A stretch of 64,000 bases of DNA from Chimonanthus salicifolius (Eukaryota; Streptophyta; Magnoliopsida; Laurales; Calycanthaceae). Shown here piece after piece: positions 1 through 40,187 of the stretch. The notes beneath the pieces were generated by a model. The model searched no databases. It worked only from the letters and a program-made list of their open reading frames with translations, and was not told the origin of the DNA. The translations under genes were made by a program, and so were the position numbers. The stretch spans positions 62,733,080 through 62,797,079 of the forward strand of contig CM023538.1 in assembly GCA_013350335.1 (NCBI GenBank), written 5' to 3'. Each line of letters opens with the position of its first letter. Within the stretch, counting starts at the first letter, position 1.

Positions 1-34
1 GTCACACCAAGTGTTTTTTAAATGATAAAATCTG

Positions 35-142
35 CATGTCTTAATCTTGGTGTGTCTTAGGAGTAGTGGGCTCATCCGTGGGAATTTTATATTGAGTATC
101 CCATGATTTTTCACACGTAAATTCAAAAAGAAAAAAAAAACA
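35..142 (+). mobile_element. 5'-truncated tRNA-derived SINE, family 1
   Basis: This stretch matches the tRNA-unrelated 3' half of the fuller copy at 45,592-45,752: the same order of a 'TTGGTGTG' block, a 'GTGGG' block and a 'CACACGTAAATT' end followed by an A-rich tail. The tRNA-like head with the A and B boxes is missing, so it is a 5'-truncated or eroded copy. Confidence 0.7.
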
Positions 143-1365
143 TTGTTATGTTTATCAATTTCTTATATATTAAGATCTTTACATTTACGTTTGTTAAAAT
201 CATTAAAAAAGTGAGATAGGTACTACCCATCTTCTGTTGAAACAACTTCAAGAACTCTACCTCTCGTTTGAGTCACATTACATAGCTTATAAGGATTTTT
301 TAGAAAATTCAAAAATTAAAATATGACCAAACTAATTAAAGTAAATCAAAATTTTTATTTTTTTATGACTAAAGTGTTCAGGCATTTCAGAATACTGGAT
401 TAATCAGCAGGACATGTAGAAGTCTATCTATACGCATACATTAGATAATTCTATAGAAAGTGGCCATTTGAAATAGAGTGTGAATCAAATTTATAACTCT
501 TAATTTTTTAAACAGATTCTTAGGTATCGTAAAAATCCCTTTGAGTTAAATCAAATCTTATGTTGAAGAATCTTTGAACTTTAGATAACAAATATTTTAA
601 ACTAGATGTCTTAAATCAACATTGACTCACTTCCAAGCCTGGTTTGGTGGGTTTGTCTAAGCTATTGGGTGGGTTAGGAATGAATTGAGTATTGACCCAC
701 CTAGTATTCTCTTTCTCATTTCACTTTCCTTTTGCTATTAGGTATTTGGTTTTCTATTTAATATTGTGAAAATGAGTGAATGGTAAGGTTGTCTTTTTAA
801 GAAAGCAATGTGATAATTCACTTTGTTATTTTTTTTTTTTTTTCATTTCCTTTTATAAATTCCATTGAAATAATTTGCTATTTATTTATATTTCTACAAT
901 AGTAATTTGGATTAAAACCTTTTTAAGTTGAAAGTTGGGTTTGTAAAGTGACAAATTATGGAATAAATTATTGGAGTTTATTTTGGTTATGTCTTTCTTT
1001 TATCTTTGGTGAGTGGATTCTTATCATTCGCTTCTCTAATCTTAGGTCTCGTCTTTTATTTTCTTCTCTAAGGTTTTTCTCTAGTTTTTTCCTCTCTTTC
1101 TATTGTTATATTAGTTTCATAGCAAAATAAGGTTTTGATTTTTTTAGGATTTTTTTTCTTTAAAAGGTAAAAAAAAAAATATTTTTTAAAGGAAACAAAA
1201 TAGAAATTCAATAATCTATCACAAAGAGTTGATGAGTTGGCAAAGAATGAAAAATTAGTTGAACATCAAAGACCATTTGTGAAAAAAAAAATCAACTTAA
1301 AGATCCTTAGATCCATTCATTAAAGTTTCAGTTGAAGTCAACAAGAAAGTTGCTAGTTGATTCCC
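143..1365. other. A+T-rich intergenic DNA, no gene seen
   Basis: Long T and A runs and short chance reading frames only; the 60-codon frame at 948-1,130 is low-complexity Leu/Phe/Ser from T-rich DNA. I see no domain, splice structure or recognisable repeat boundary. Confidence 0.6.
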
Positions 1366-1560
1366 ACTGCACCTCGAAGGACCATTTTTCGATACATATC
1401 GGCCGATATTTATCTATATAGACGATATCCGATATATAGCACCTGATATTTATCGCCGATATTGTCCCATATTGGTGGTTTTAATTACAAAATAAGTAAA
1501 TAAATAAAAGAGAGAGATTTCGCAACCGATATTCCAATCCCTGCTTCCTGTAGAATAATT
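1366..1560. mobile_element. Decayed palindrome-rich MITE (ATATCGGCCGATAT family)
   Basis: The stretch contains several CGATAT/ATATCG words, including ATATCGGCCGATAT near 1,397, and ends near 1,551 in AATCCCTG, the right-end signature of the family at 2,166-2,285 and 34,126-34,385. No matching left end or target-site duplication is visible, so one end is probably lost. Confidence 0.5.
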
Positions 1561-1830
1561 TAATATGTGCGGATGGAGAAGCTTGCTCATACTCTTTTGT
1601 AACGAACCGACCTGAATACAGAGCTTAAGGCATGACTCAGTGTGATATTGTTCGCTTTGGATCTCGCACATAACTCGAACCTGCACGATTTTGCATTTGG
1701 GTCCGGGTCCACTTGGCCCAACCCAAAATGCATCACATGAAGTCAAGGGGGTTGGCCTTCTCTTAAACCCCCATTCACTTTCCTTCTCCACCGATGTGGG
1801 ACTCCCACATCGGTGGGCAAGGTATCACAT
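1561..1830. repeat. Possible LTR-type terminal fragment with a long palindrome
   Basis: The segment is richer in G+C than its surroundings and includes a near-perfect palindrome at 1,791-1,813: 11-base arms CCGATGTGGGA and TCCCACATCGG around one base. Similar 'GATGTGGGAC' blocks occur in plant retroelement termini in my experience, but no second copy lies in this window, so the assignment is tentative. 1,831-2,157 shows nothing I can assign. Confidence 0.3.
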
Positions 1831-2165
1831 CTTTAGAGACTTAAGACACTTCATTGCTAAGTTTCTAATATCAAACAAAGTTGATCCATTCAAAGTTCTA
1901 TTTACAGATGATTCAACAAAAAAGATTCCAAGTCATGGACGGAAGATTTTGTGCCAAAATATCATATGATGAAAGATCCTACGTCAAAAGATCCAACAGT
2001 TGAAGACATTAAAATTGATGATTCTATGATTGAAGATAAAGTCTGAGAAGAGCTTACTGATCAAGGTTTGGTTGCAAAAATGTCCAACAAAAGATAGTTG
2101 AAAAACTTGATGTCATCACTAGAAGCTATGACAAGCAATCCATGTTAGTGAAATAATGTTCAAAT

Positions 2166-2285
2166 CAGAGTTCAAATCTCGGTATCGACCGATATTTTGG
2201 TCGAGAAATTTCTCTCACTTAATTCTTTTTTAATTAAAACCTGAAATATCGGCCGATATATAAAAAACCGATATTTAAATCCCTA
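2166..2285. mobile_element. hAT-like MITE, palindrome-rich, 120 bp, perfect 8-bp TSD
   Basis: The element begins CAGAGTTCAAATCTCGG and ends CCGATATTTAAATCCCTA, which are imperfect terminal inverted repeats. It is flanked on both sides by GTTCAAAT (2,158-2,165 and 2,286-2,293), a perfect 8-base duplication as made by hAT transposases. The interior carries ATATCGGCCGATAT and a diverged CGGTATCGACCGATA. It has no coding capacity, so any movement must have depended on a transposase supplied in trans. Confidence 0.8.
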
Positions 2286-2293
2286 GTTCAAAT

Positions 2294-3445
2294 CAAATGA
2301 TTTGATTAAAGTGGCGACCCAATCTAATTATTCAACTAAAGAAAATAATTTTTTTATACATTCAACTCTAGTTACCAACTTTCATAATGGATAGAAGCTT
2401 TAAAGTAAGTGCCTCCAAGTTGTCACAACTCACAAGTATTCAATTTTTTTTATTCATAAGAAAATATCACGAATTTGAAGTCGAGTTTTTCTCCAAGAAT
2501 AGATGCAATAGTCCATGTCATATCTCATAACAATTATCAATTTGTATTAGTTTTTTGTTGTTTGGAAGGCCTAAATTGAATTATTTTAGGTTATAATTGT
2601 TTTAAATAAAGTTAGTCTTATAATAAGCAAGATTAGGACACTTTTTTAAGTAGAAAATTAGGTTTTGACGGTTTTTTGAGCTCTTTATATATAAGAGTAT
2701 GTGAGATGATGAATTATGAAATGGGTTTTGAAGTTTGTTTTAGTTATCTCTTTGTTTATGGTATGTTAATGAACTCTCATTATCTTCTTCTTCTTTCCCT
2801 CCACGGTTTCGTTATATCGTCTTTTCTTGTTCTTTTTCTAAAGGATTACTTGTCAATTTTCTTGAGGAAATTAATTCCATAAGAAAATATGCCTTTGGTA
2901 CAATCTATATTATTGAGCATACACTATAATTTTCAATATTGTGTTGGGCCGTGAAAATCCAATATTTATTTATTTTATCAAAAATCTTATTTTCACAAAA
3001 ATATAAATATGACATTGTCTTATGAAGAGAGAAAAATTCCCACTTTTTTCATTAAATTTTTCTATGTCCCCAATGAAAAATGGATTCTTCCGAAGAATAG
3101 TAAAAATTTCCATATTCTCTCTTGACAAAAAGCCTTTTTTCCGAAAAAAAAATAGAGAGAGTACTCTCATTTTCTTTGCTCTTCACATTCCATTGAACAA
3201 AAAATAGGAAACCCCTTGAGCATATTTTGAAATTTGAAGAACTCTCCCTCCTCTGCAATAGATGATTTGATGGTCCAATGATATGTGGACATATGTATAT
3301 CTTCTAAAATGATTTACTTGAAATAAAACGATTTAGAGACTTAATTTTCTTCACTAGTTACTCGTGCATGCCAATATTTTGATAAGTCTTCACTCTTTAA
3401 CAAATCCTTGCTATTAGCCTCGCATTTCTATTTCAACATTAAACT
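2294..3445. other. A+T-rich intergenic DNA, no gene seen
   Basis: Only short overlapping frames on both strands, low in complexity and without recognisable domains. The overlapping frames at 2,970-3,258 come from T/A-rich sequence and I do not call them genes. Confidence 0.6.
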
Positions 3446-3580
3446 AAGTCTAGTGGTTGAGATAAAAGATTTTAAGATTGAGATCTTGAGTTCAATCTCT
3501 AATGGTTCCAATGAAAGGCCACTTCATGCAAACTTACCCAGTGTGTGGGGATGACACCTAGTGACTTCAAAAAAAAAATA
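3446..3580 (+). mobile_element. tRNA-derived SINE, family 2, upstream of TrpRS
   Basis: A tRNA-like A box (TCTAGTGGTTGAGA) is followed about 30 bases later by a B box (TTGAGTTCAATCTC), then a tRNA-unrelated body and a terminal A run at about 3,571-3,579. This is the layout of a Pol III-transcribed SINE, and it resembles the copies at 10,762, 25,247 and 27,053. It ends about 170 bases before the TrpRS start codon. Confidence 0.6.
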
Positions 3581-3748
3581 TTGAATTGAAAATATGGTGA
3601 TCGGTTGCACCTAAATAAAATGTTATCTAATGTAATATACAAAACTTCAGCTCAACCCGTCTTCTTCCGTCCTGAGCACCTCCCGTCACTGAAGCATTTT
3701 ATCTTCTCTTTCGACTTACTCGAAAGAAGAGGGAAAGGAAAAGCAGAC
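3581..3748 (+). promoter_or_regulatory. Proximal upstream region / 5' leader of TrpRS
   Basis: The pyrimidine-rich stretch at about 3,650-3,715 followed by a purine-rich stretch before the ATG at 3,749 is typical of a plant 5' leader. The leader is open in the same frame back to another ATG at 3,620, which would add 43 residues. I see no unambiguous TATA box, and the transcription start cannot be placed from sequence alone. Confidence 0.4.
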
Positions 3749-33505
<29,757 letters not shown>

Positions 33506-33967
33506 GCAGAATCAATGGTGCAGCCATAATAACGTCAGTGAGAACGAACCTGTCAGAGTCTACTTTCAGATGATCCATTGATGTCCAGAAGTGCTTGTTA
33601 TTCAAAAGATCACGTTATTGATGAGAAAAAGGTTTTTGTTGAGAGTAGTACCCTATTCTTTGAAATGAAAGCAATCTTGACTTGCCCATTAATTTAGACT
33701 GCCATCATATTCTTTCTGTTCATTTAACTTATAAGATTTGATATTGGCAGTTTATGTAAGCTTAATTTGTATATTATCTTCAGAAGGGAAAAAGATTATT
33801 CTGCCAATCATGTGTGCAATTTTCTTTACCCATGTCTGTTGGAAACTATGGTCCGCTTCGGCGAAATCTAGTTGCAGCGAGTTGAATGATTATTGGTGTA
33901 TTAGGAATTAGTGGTACCCCAAGTCGCAAATTTTGCAATCAGTTTGAATACTTGGAAGAATGAATAT
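33506..33967 (+). promoter_or_regulatory. TrpRS 3' UTR / 3' flank, duplicated at 59.3 kb
   Basis: This is the sequence following the TrpRS stop codon. It has no canonical AATAAA in a convincing place; several A/T-rich near-upstream elements exist, as is common in plants. From 33,471 in the last exon to about 33,967 it is repeated at 59,347-59,847. Confidence 0.6.
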
Positions 33968-34125
33968 TTATTGATTTCAACGCGGTTGAAGCGGTACAGA
34001 GCCAGAAACTGCATCGAGTGGGGAAACTGATATTAAGCATCCAGTGTGATACAGTATCTGCATCAGTGATTGGTGGAACTGCAAACTTATGCAGCCTTTG
34101 TTTACGACATTCGCGTAGTATATTT

Positions 34126-34385
34126 CAGGGGTTGAAATATCGGCCGATACGTATCGTATCGGCCGATATATATCGGTTTTGGATATGTGAATATCAGTCG
34201 ATATTCACAATATCGGCCTTGATATCGGCCGTATTATATCGGCCCGATATCAAAATATCGGGCCATATTTAAAAAAACAAGGAAGAAAGAGAAAAATATC
34301 GATCGATATATTGGCCGATAACGATATATCGGTCGACATATAGTATCGGCCGATATATCGGCCGATACCGATTTTTAAACCCCTG
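34126..34385. mobile_element. hAT-like MITE packed with ATATCGGCCGATAT palindromes, perfect 8-bp TSD
   Basis: Starts CAGGGGTTGAAATATCGG and ends CCGATTTTTAAACCCCTG, imperfect terminal inverted repeats. Flanked by GTATATTT on both sides (34,118-34,125 and 34,386-34,393), a perfect 8-base duplication. The 260-base interior holds about ten copies or near-copies of the palindromic word ATCGGCCGAT in variable spacing, with CGATATATCGG variants. No ORF. It is the clearest member of the family in the window, inserted just beyond the TrpRS 3' flank and absent from the duplicated segment at 59.8 kb. Confidence 0.85.
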
Positions 34386-34547
34386 GTATATTTGAGAATC
34401 TCATAAAAGTAGCCTAGAATATTAGGGAATTGATAGGGACACTTAAGCGGGGAAAAGGTGAAAGAGAATTATTTGCTATAAAAAACTCCGGTGTCTATTT
34501 ATTCATGAAATCATGATATCAAATATTGACCAACACATCTTGGGTTT

Positions 34548-34712
34548 TTTTTAGCGGTTAAAGAAGATTTCATTAAAATAGAAAGATACAAAAGAAAAAT
34601 ACAAATACAGGATCTAAGAGCTATAGACCACAAAAAACACAAAAAAAAAGATAAAAAGCAATAAAGAAATTCAAAACGCCCACCAAGTCTGAAAAAACAA
34701 TACAAGTACAGA
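34548..34712 (-). mobile_element. Very short LINE 3' end (reverse) with TSD
   Basis: Begins with a T run (reversed poly-A), then 'AGCGGTTAAAGAAGATTTCA', similar in layout to the other reversed LINE 3' ends in the window. The flanks GACCAACACATCTTGGG (34,528-34,544) and GACCAAATACATCTCGGG (34,713-34,730) are diverged target-site duplications. No coding sequence remains. Confidence 0.65.
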
Positions 34713-34733
34713 GACCAAATACATCTCGGGTTT

Positions 34734-36092
34734 TCCTCTACTCTTTCCTTCTTTTCTGTTTACTTTCCTTTTCTTTTTTCCTTTCTCATTTCTTTTCCAT
34801 TTTATTATTTCCCCAACCATGGGTCCTTTGATGCCTTGAGACTTACTGGCTCCCATTACTCATTTACCCATTTAATTCTATCAAATTAATTCCATTAAAT
34901 CCCATCTAATCTCATTAATTTTTCAATCAGCTGAGTCATCTGTCCATTTAACTTGATCCGGTTCGTTCTTCATCACATTTAAAAAGGAAGTTTAGTATAT
35001 TGAAGCTTTTTTGTTTAAAAAAAGTGCAAATTAAAATTTTTAGAAGCAGTTTAACAAAAAATTATAATTTTTAAATATTTTCATCAAAAAATCTCTATTT
35101 TACAACGAAGGCCAGTGTCACTGCTCGAAGTTTAGCAGAGAGCAGAATCCTCAGTGTCAAAACTCAAAAGGAAAACGCGTGATTCTCGAGAACTATTCAA
35201 CTGGGCCCAGTTCACAAGAAGAAACGAAGAAAAGACGATAGTACCATACTGTCGAGTGTCGACCCCATCGGAAACCCAATTTTTAGTGTGAACTTTAAAG
35301 AAATTAACAAATAATTAATGATGATTTTTTAATTTATTTTATATTTTTATATAAATATTATTTGAATCGGTTACACCAAATTTAAAATAAAATTTCAATT
35401 TTATCTTTATTTTTCTCTAAGAATAAAAATAAATTTGAAATGTCCTTTAAATTTTGTGCACTATAAAAAAGTTCATGATGTAAATATTACTATTTTTTAA
35501 ATTTTATGGAATAAAATATTCTTACCATTTATTTTTAAATATTTTAATTCTCACATCTATTTTTCCTGACATTAGCTACTCTTTTGTTCGGATTATGATT
35601 TTTGTATCCTCATCATGGTCTATTTCTTTAAAAGTAATTTTCAAATTTATCGAAACTTCTTTTTTCGTCTCTTTTCTTCTTTCTTAAAAATAAGGATAAA
35701 TTTAAAAATTATAAATGCATCGTAAGAAAAAATAGGAGTGCAAAAATAAGTGTCCTTTTGTTAACTCGAGCTTGTTTCTTTTATCAAATGTAAAGCTGGC
35801 CGTCGTATATACTGATTGACAAATTTATTTCTCTCTCTTAATGGGTCATTTAAGAAAGTAAATTATAAGAGTTAATTATAAGACTGATAATAATAAATAT
35901 ATTAAATATAAGAGTTAACATAGTTACGTGAATGTCTCCTAGAAATTTAATAATTTAAAAGTAAATAAAATGCGTCAAAACTTAAAATTAATAATAAAAT
36001 ATACTCTATACATTATAGAAAATATGGTTGATGACAATGATTGTAAGAAGAAATCAGATAGACAAATTTGGTGTGATGTCGAGCTGGCTTTC
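34734..36092 (+). promoter_or_regulatory. Distal 5' flank of the receptor kinase, duplicated at 62.5-63.9 kb
   Basis: From about 35,255 this A+T-rich flank matches the right end of the window. Shared landmarks are CCCATCGGAAACCCAATT (35,265 versus 62,510), TTAGTGTGAACTTTAAAGAA (35,281 versus 62,531), CACATCTATTTTTCCT (35,552 versus 63,499), and ATTTAATAATTTAAAAGTAA (35,945) with its near-match at 63,842. No gene or clear promoter element is seen. The young Gypsy element separates it from the kinase start. Confidence 0.7.
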
Positions 36093-36468
36093 TGACGCAG
36101 CGGGGATCGGGTTAAATGGATTTGGAAATGGATGACTAGGGTGAAGGCTAATTGAATGTGAGTTAGTAAGTATGGGGAATAATAATTTGGTGAAACTTAG
36201 GAGGGTTGATGGGAAATAAAATAAACAAAGAAAGAAGAAGAAAACAAGGAAAGGAGAAAGATAGAAAGAGGTGCCTGAATCGTCGGGATCGGGGCCTGAA
36301 TCATCGGGATCGGCATCGTCGGTGCGGTGCTAGTGTATTTGGAATAGCTGCTGCGTAGAAGGGAAAGAAGGGGAAGAAAGGGAAAGTAGGAGACGGGAGT
36401 TTGGGAAACTCCTTTTAGAGTTTAACTCCTTTTAGGCCTCACGTGTGTGAGGCGTGAGTGCTGCATCA
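36093..36468 (-). repeat. 3' LTR of the Gypsy element (internally deleted)
   Basis: Matches both ends of the 904-base right LTR but lacks about 528 bases between them. The deletion lies at a short shared word (AAATAAAYAAAG), suggesting replication slippage or microhomology-mediated loss. Confidence 0.9.
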
Positions 36469-38201
36469 ATCTCTCTTGGTTGAAAAGGACTCGTCATCGA
36501 GTCTAAAACCATTGAAGTGGACACCGGAGGATGATATTCAAACAAGTCTTGAATATTGAAGGTCTTCGATATGCCATAACTGTCTGGAAGATCAATCACA
36601 TAGGCATTATCATTGATCTTGCGAAGAACTTTGAAGGGTCCAATCTTCTTTGGATTCAACTTGCTGTAAGTGCCTGTAGGAACCCTTTCTTTGCGTAGAT
36701 GCACCATAACCAAATCACCTTCTTTGTAGACTTTCAATCGTCGACTCTTATCTGCAGCTTTCTTGTATTTCACATTGGCATTCTCTAAATGTTGTTTTAC
36801 CTCTTCGTGAATCTGCGCCATGCGAGTAACCATATTATCTGCTGCTGGACTAGCACCGGGCACTGTGGGCAGCTTTACAAGGTCCACCGGATGAGTTAGG
36901 GACCTTCCCATGACAACGTCAAAAGGCGATTTACCAGTAGATCTGTTCTTTACACTATTGTATGCAAACTCAACTTGAGCAAGAGCCAAGTCCCACTGTT
37001 TTGGGCGATCACTGGAGAGGCTGCGAATAAGATTTCCAAGTGTTCTATTAACAACCTCGGTTTGCCCATCGGTTTGTGGATGGCATGTAATGCTAAATTG
37101 GAGAGAAGTATCATACCGTGACCATAGAATGCGCCAAAAGTGACTGAGAAACTTGGTGTCACGATCAGATGTGATGGTCTTTGGAACTCCGTGCAAACGA
37201 ACAACCTCTTTGAAGAATAGGTGAGCAACACTAGAGGCATCTAATGTCTTCTTGCATGCTACGAAGTGAGCCATCTTAGAAAATTTATCCACAATCACAA
37301 AAACTGAGTCAAATCCACGTTGTGTGCGCGGAAGGCCTAAGATGAAATCCATCGATAGATCCTCCCACAGAGCATTAGGAACTGGCAGTGGAGTGTATAG
37401 ACCCGTGTTCTGCACTTGCCCCTTCGATGCTTGACAGGTGTAGCATCTTTGGACGAATTTTGTAACATCACGCTTTAGCTGGGGCCAATAGTAGCGTTCT
37501 TCAACCTGAGCAATGCTTTTATCTTTTCCAAAATGACCTCCAAGGCCACCTCCATGCAATTCCCGTATGAGGTGCTCTCGAAGTGAACTGCGTGGGATAC
37601 ATAACTGAGTACCTTTAAAGAGGAACCCGTCATGGAGTTGAAATTCCCCTTTATAAGGCTTTTCTTCATGGAGACATTTCCACTCATTTGCAAAATCTTC
37701 ATCATCTGCATATAAGTCTTTAAGAAAATCAAAGCTAATTATCTCACATCGTGCGATGTTGAGTAGAGTTGTTTTCCGACTTAAAGCATCGGCAACTTTA
37801 TTTTGTTGTCCGGCTTTATGTTTAAGCGCAAAGGTGAACCCTTGAATGATAGCGATCCATCTGGCATGGTTGCGGTTTGGAGTGGTTGAACCATTTAGAT
37901 ATTTGAGAGCCTGATGATCTGTGTAAAGGATGAACTCTCGCTGTATCAAATAGTGTCTCCAATGTTTCAAAGCTTGAACTACCGCATACATCTCTTGCTC
38001 ATAGGTAGACCATTTCTTCTGTGCATCGCTTAGCTTTTCACTGAAATAAAACACAGGTCTGCCTTCTTGAGATAAAACTGCTCCAATGCCAACTCCAGAG
38101 GCATTACAATCGACTTCGAACAACTTGTCAAAGCTTGGCAAGGCTAAGACAGGAGCAGTGGTGAGTTTCTCCTTAATCAAGTTGAAACTCTTTTCAGCAG
38201 C
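36432..38201 (-). pseudogene. Gypsy pol, RNase H and integrase part
   Basis: Open for 582 codons. RNase H is at the start ([20 protein letters not shown], then [14 protein letters not shown] and TDHQALKYL). The integrase HHCC zinc finger ([13 protein letters not shown]...CYTCQASKG) is followed by the DDE core: D in [10 protein letters not shown] in [13 protein letters not shown] in [10 protein letters not shown]. The C-terminal domain ends in [13 protein letters not shown] see no clear chromodomain. It would be continuous with the RT frame but for one TAA near 38,200. Confidence 0.9.
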
Positions 38202-39164
38202 TTAGGTCCATGTGAATTGTTTCCTCTTTAGGCATTCAGTGGGAGGAGCGGCAACACTGCTGAAATTCTTCACAAACCGTCGATAGAAGGTTGCAAGGCC
38301 ATGAAAACTCCTAACATCACTAACCGTTCGTGGAGTGGACCACTCATGGATAGCACGGACCTTCTCTTCATCGACTTGTATTCCAGAGGATCCAACAACG
38401 TATCCCAGGAAGACAAGTTTATCTGCAAGAAAAGTACACTTCTTTTTATGAACATATAAACTATTGTCCTTGAGTACCTGGAATACTTCGCGTAGATGCT
38501 GCAGGTGATCCTCCTTTGAACAGCTGTAGATGAGAATGTCGTCGAAGTAGACAACGACAAACTTCCCAATGAAAGGCTTCAATACTTGGTTCATCAGCCG
38601 CATGAACGTACTTGGCGCGTTGGAGAGTCCAAACGGCATCACCATCCATTCATAAAGTCCTTCTTTGGTCTTGAAGGCAGTCTTCCATTCATCTCCAGGC
38701 CGGATGCGGATTTGATGATACCCGCTTCTGAGATCCAGTTTGGAGAAGACTTTGGCTCCTTCAAGCATATCTAGCATATCATCCAAGCGAGGAATGGGAA
38801 ACCGGTACTTGACAGTGATTTTGTTGATGGCACGACTGTCAATGCACATTCGCCAACTTCCGTCCTTCTTGGGTGTCAACAACGCTGGAACGGCACATGG
38901 GCTCATGCTGGTGCGAATCACGCCCTTGTGCAATAAGTCCTCCACTTGGCCCTGTAAGATATCATACTCCTTAGGGCTCATCCTGTAGTGGGGCAGGTGT
39001 GGCAAACTGGCTCCAGGGACAAGATCTATGTGATGCTGGATGTCCCGAGTCGGAGGCAAGCCATCTGGAAGCTCATTTGGCATCAAGTCTTGGAACTCGT
39101 CCAGAATTGGAGTTACCTCTGGTGGGGCCGGTACGGCTATTGAGTCTGGTTTCGGGACAAGCAA
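38202..39164 (-). pseudogene. Gypsy pol, reverse transcriptase part
   Basis: Contains [36 protein letters not shown], the catalytic [11 protein letters not shown] and [18 protein letters not shown], all in canonical order. It terminates at TAA just after QFTWT, where related elements continue with an acidic residue, so a single base change appears to have cut pol in two. All catalytic motifs are intact. Confidence 0.9.
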
Positions 39165-39429
39165 TACAACGACTTCACCTGTTTCACGTGACTCGCGCTC
39201 AATATCGTTGATTAGGAGAAAAGACTCTTTTTTCTCAGGTGGTGGTGGTGGATGGTGGCCTTTTCCTGACTTGGTGCCGAGGGTGACTGTTACTCCATCT
39301 TTGCAAAAGGTGAAGATATTTGCACGTCCCCAATGGTGGGAATCAACGTCGTACTACCACGGGCGGCCCAAAATCATGTGGTTGACGTCCATACCAACAA
39401 CGTCGCAGAGGGCTTCATCTTTGTATCTC

Positions 39430-39885
39430 TTACCAAGGGAGAAGGAGACGAGGCACTGCTTCGTTACTCGAGTATCTTCCACATTCTTGATCCATCCGAC
39501 CAAGTAGGGAGAGGGATGTGGTTGGGTTGGCAAGCCCTAACTTGTCTACCATCAACTGGGAGATCATATTCTTGCACCTACCGCCATCAATGATAACATC
39601 ACAGACTTTATCGTTGACGGTGCATCGAGTCCTGAAGATCTTATGACGTTGTGATGGGAGGTCCTTCCTCGGTGTGCATAGCAATCTGCGAACCACCAAA
39701 GAGGATCCTTCGTCTCCATAGACGACATAGTCTTCTTCATTGTCAACAACATCTTCTTCTTGCCCTTCAACGTACTCATCTTCTTCATCCTGGGCTTCAT
39801 TAGTGGTAATTACAACTGGATGACGAGTAGGACAATTATTTGAACGGTGTCCTGGCTGACCACAACGAAAGCAATTGCCTGCCAT
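39430..39885 (-). pseudogene. Gypsy gag zinc knuckle and protease part
   Basis: Starts with a CCHC knuckle (CFRCGQPGHRSNNC), then an acidic linker, then the aspartic protease region VIIDGGRCKNMIS. The usual D-S/T-G triad reads DGG here, which would be expected to reduce or abolish activity. The frame then ends early relative to the RT start. Confidence 0.8.
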
Positions 39886-40187
39886 AGGTCGGGCGTACGG
39901 GTTGTTTCGTCCTGTGTCTTGGCTAGCGGCAGACCTCGGCGGGGCAACTGGTTGTTTCTGTGGTGGAACTTGTCGAGGAGGTACTGTCTGTTGAGAAGTA
40001 CGTCCTAGGCTAGTGGGAAAGTCGAAGAAGTTGATGGAAGGGTGTGCCTAGCCATCTGTGTATTCCTTCCTCCTGAGCGATCATTCTGACTTTCAGCTGT
40101 TGTGGCTAACTGAACTGCCTCACTCAAAGTGTGAACAGGCTGATATCTGAAGCAGTCACGAAGTGAAACGCGAAGACCACCTAAGAA

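Noticed and set aside
2970..3258. Overlapping short frames on both strands upstream of TrpRS
   Set aside because: Low-complexity Phe/Lys-rich translations from A/T-rich DNA, without start context or similarity.
34130..34385. CRISPR-like or satellite array of ATCGGCCGAT words
   Set aside because: Units are palindromic, irregularly spaced and diverged, and the block is bounded by terminal inverted repeats and an 8-base duplication, which fits a MITE.
36432..39164. Host aspartic protease or integrase-like genes on the - strand
   Set aside because: The frames lie between matching LTRs with a primer-binding site and make up one Gypsy pol.
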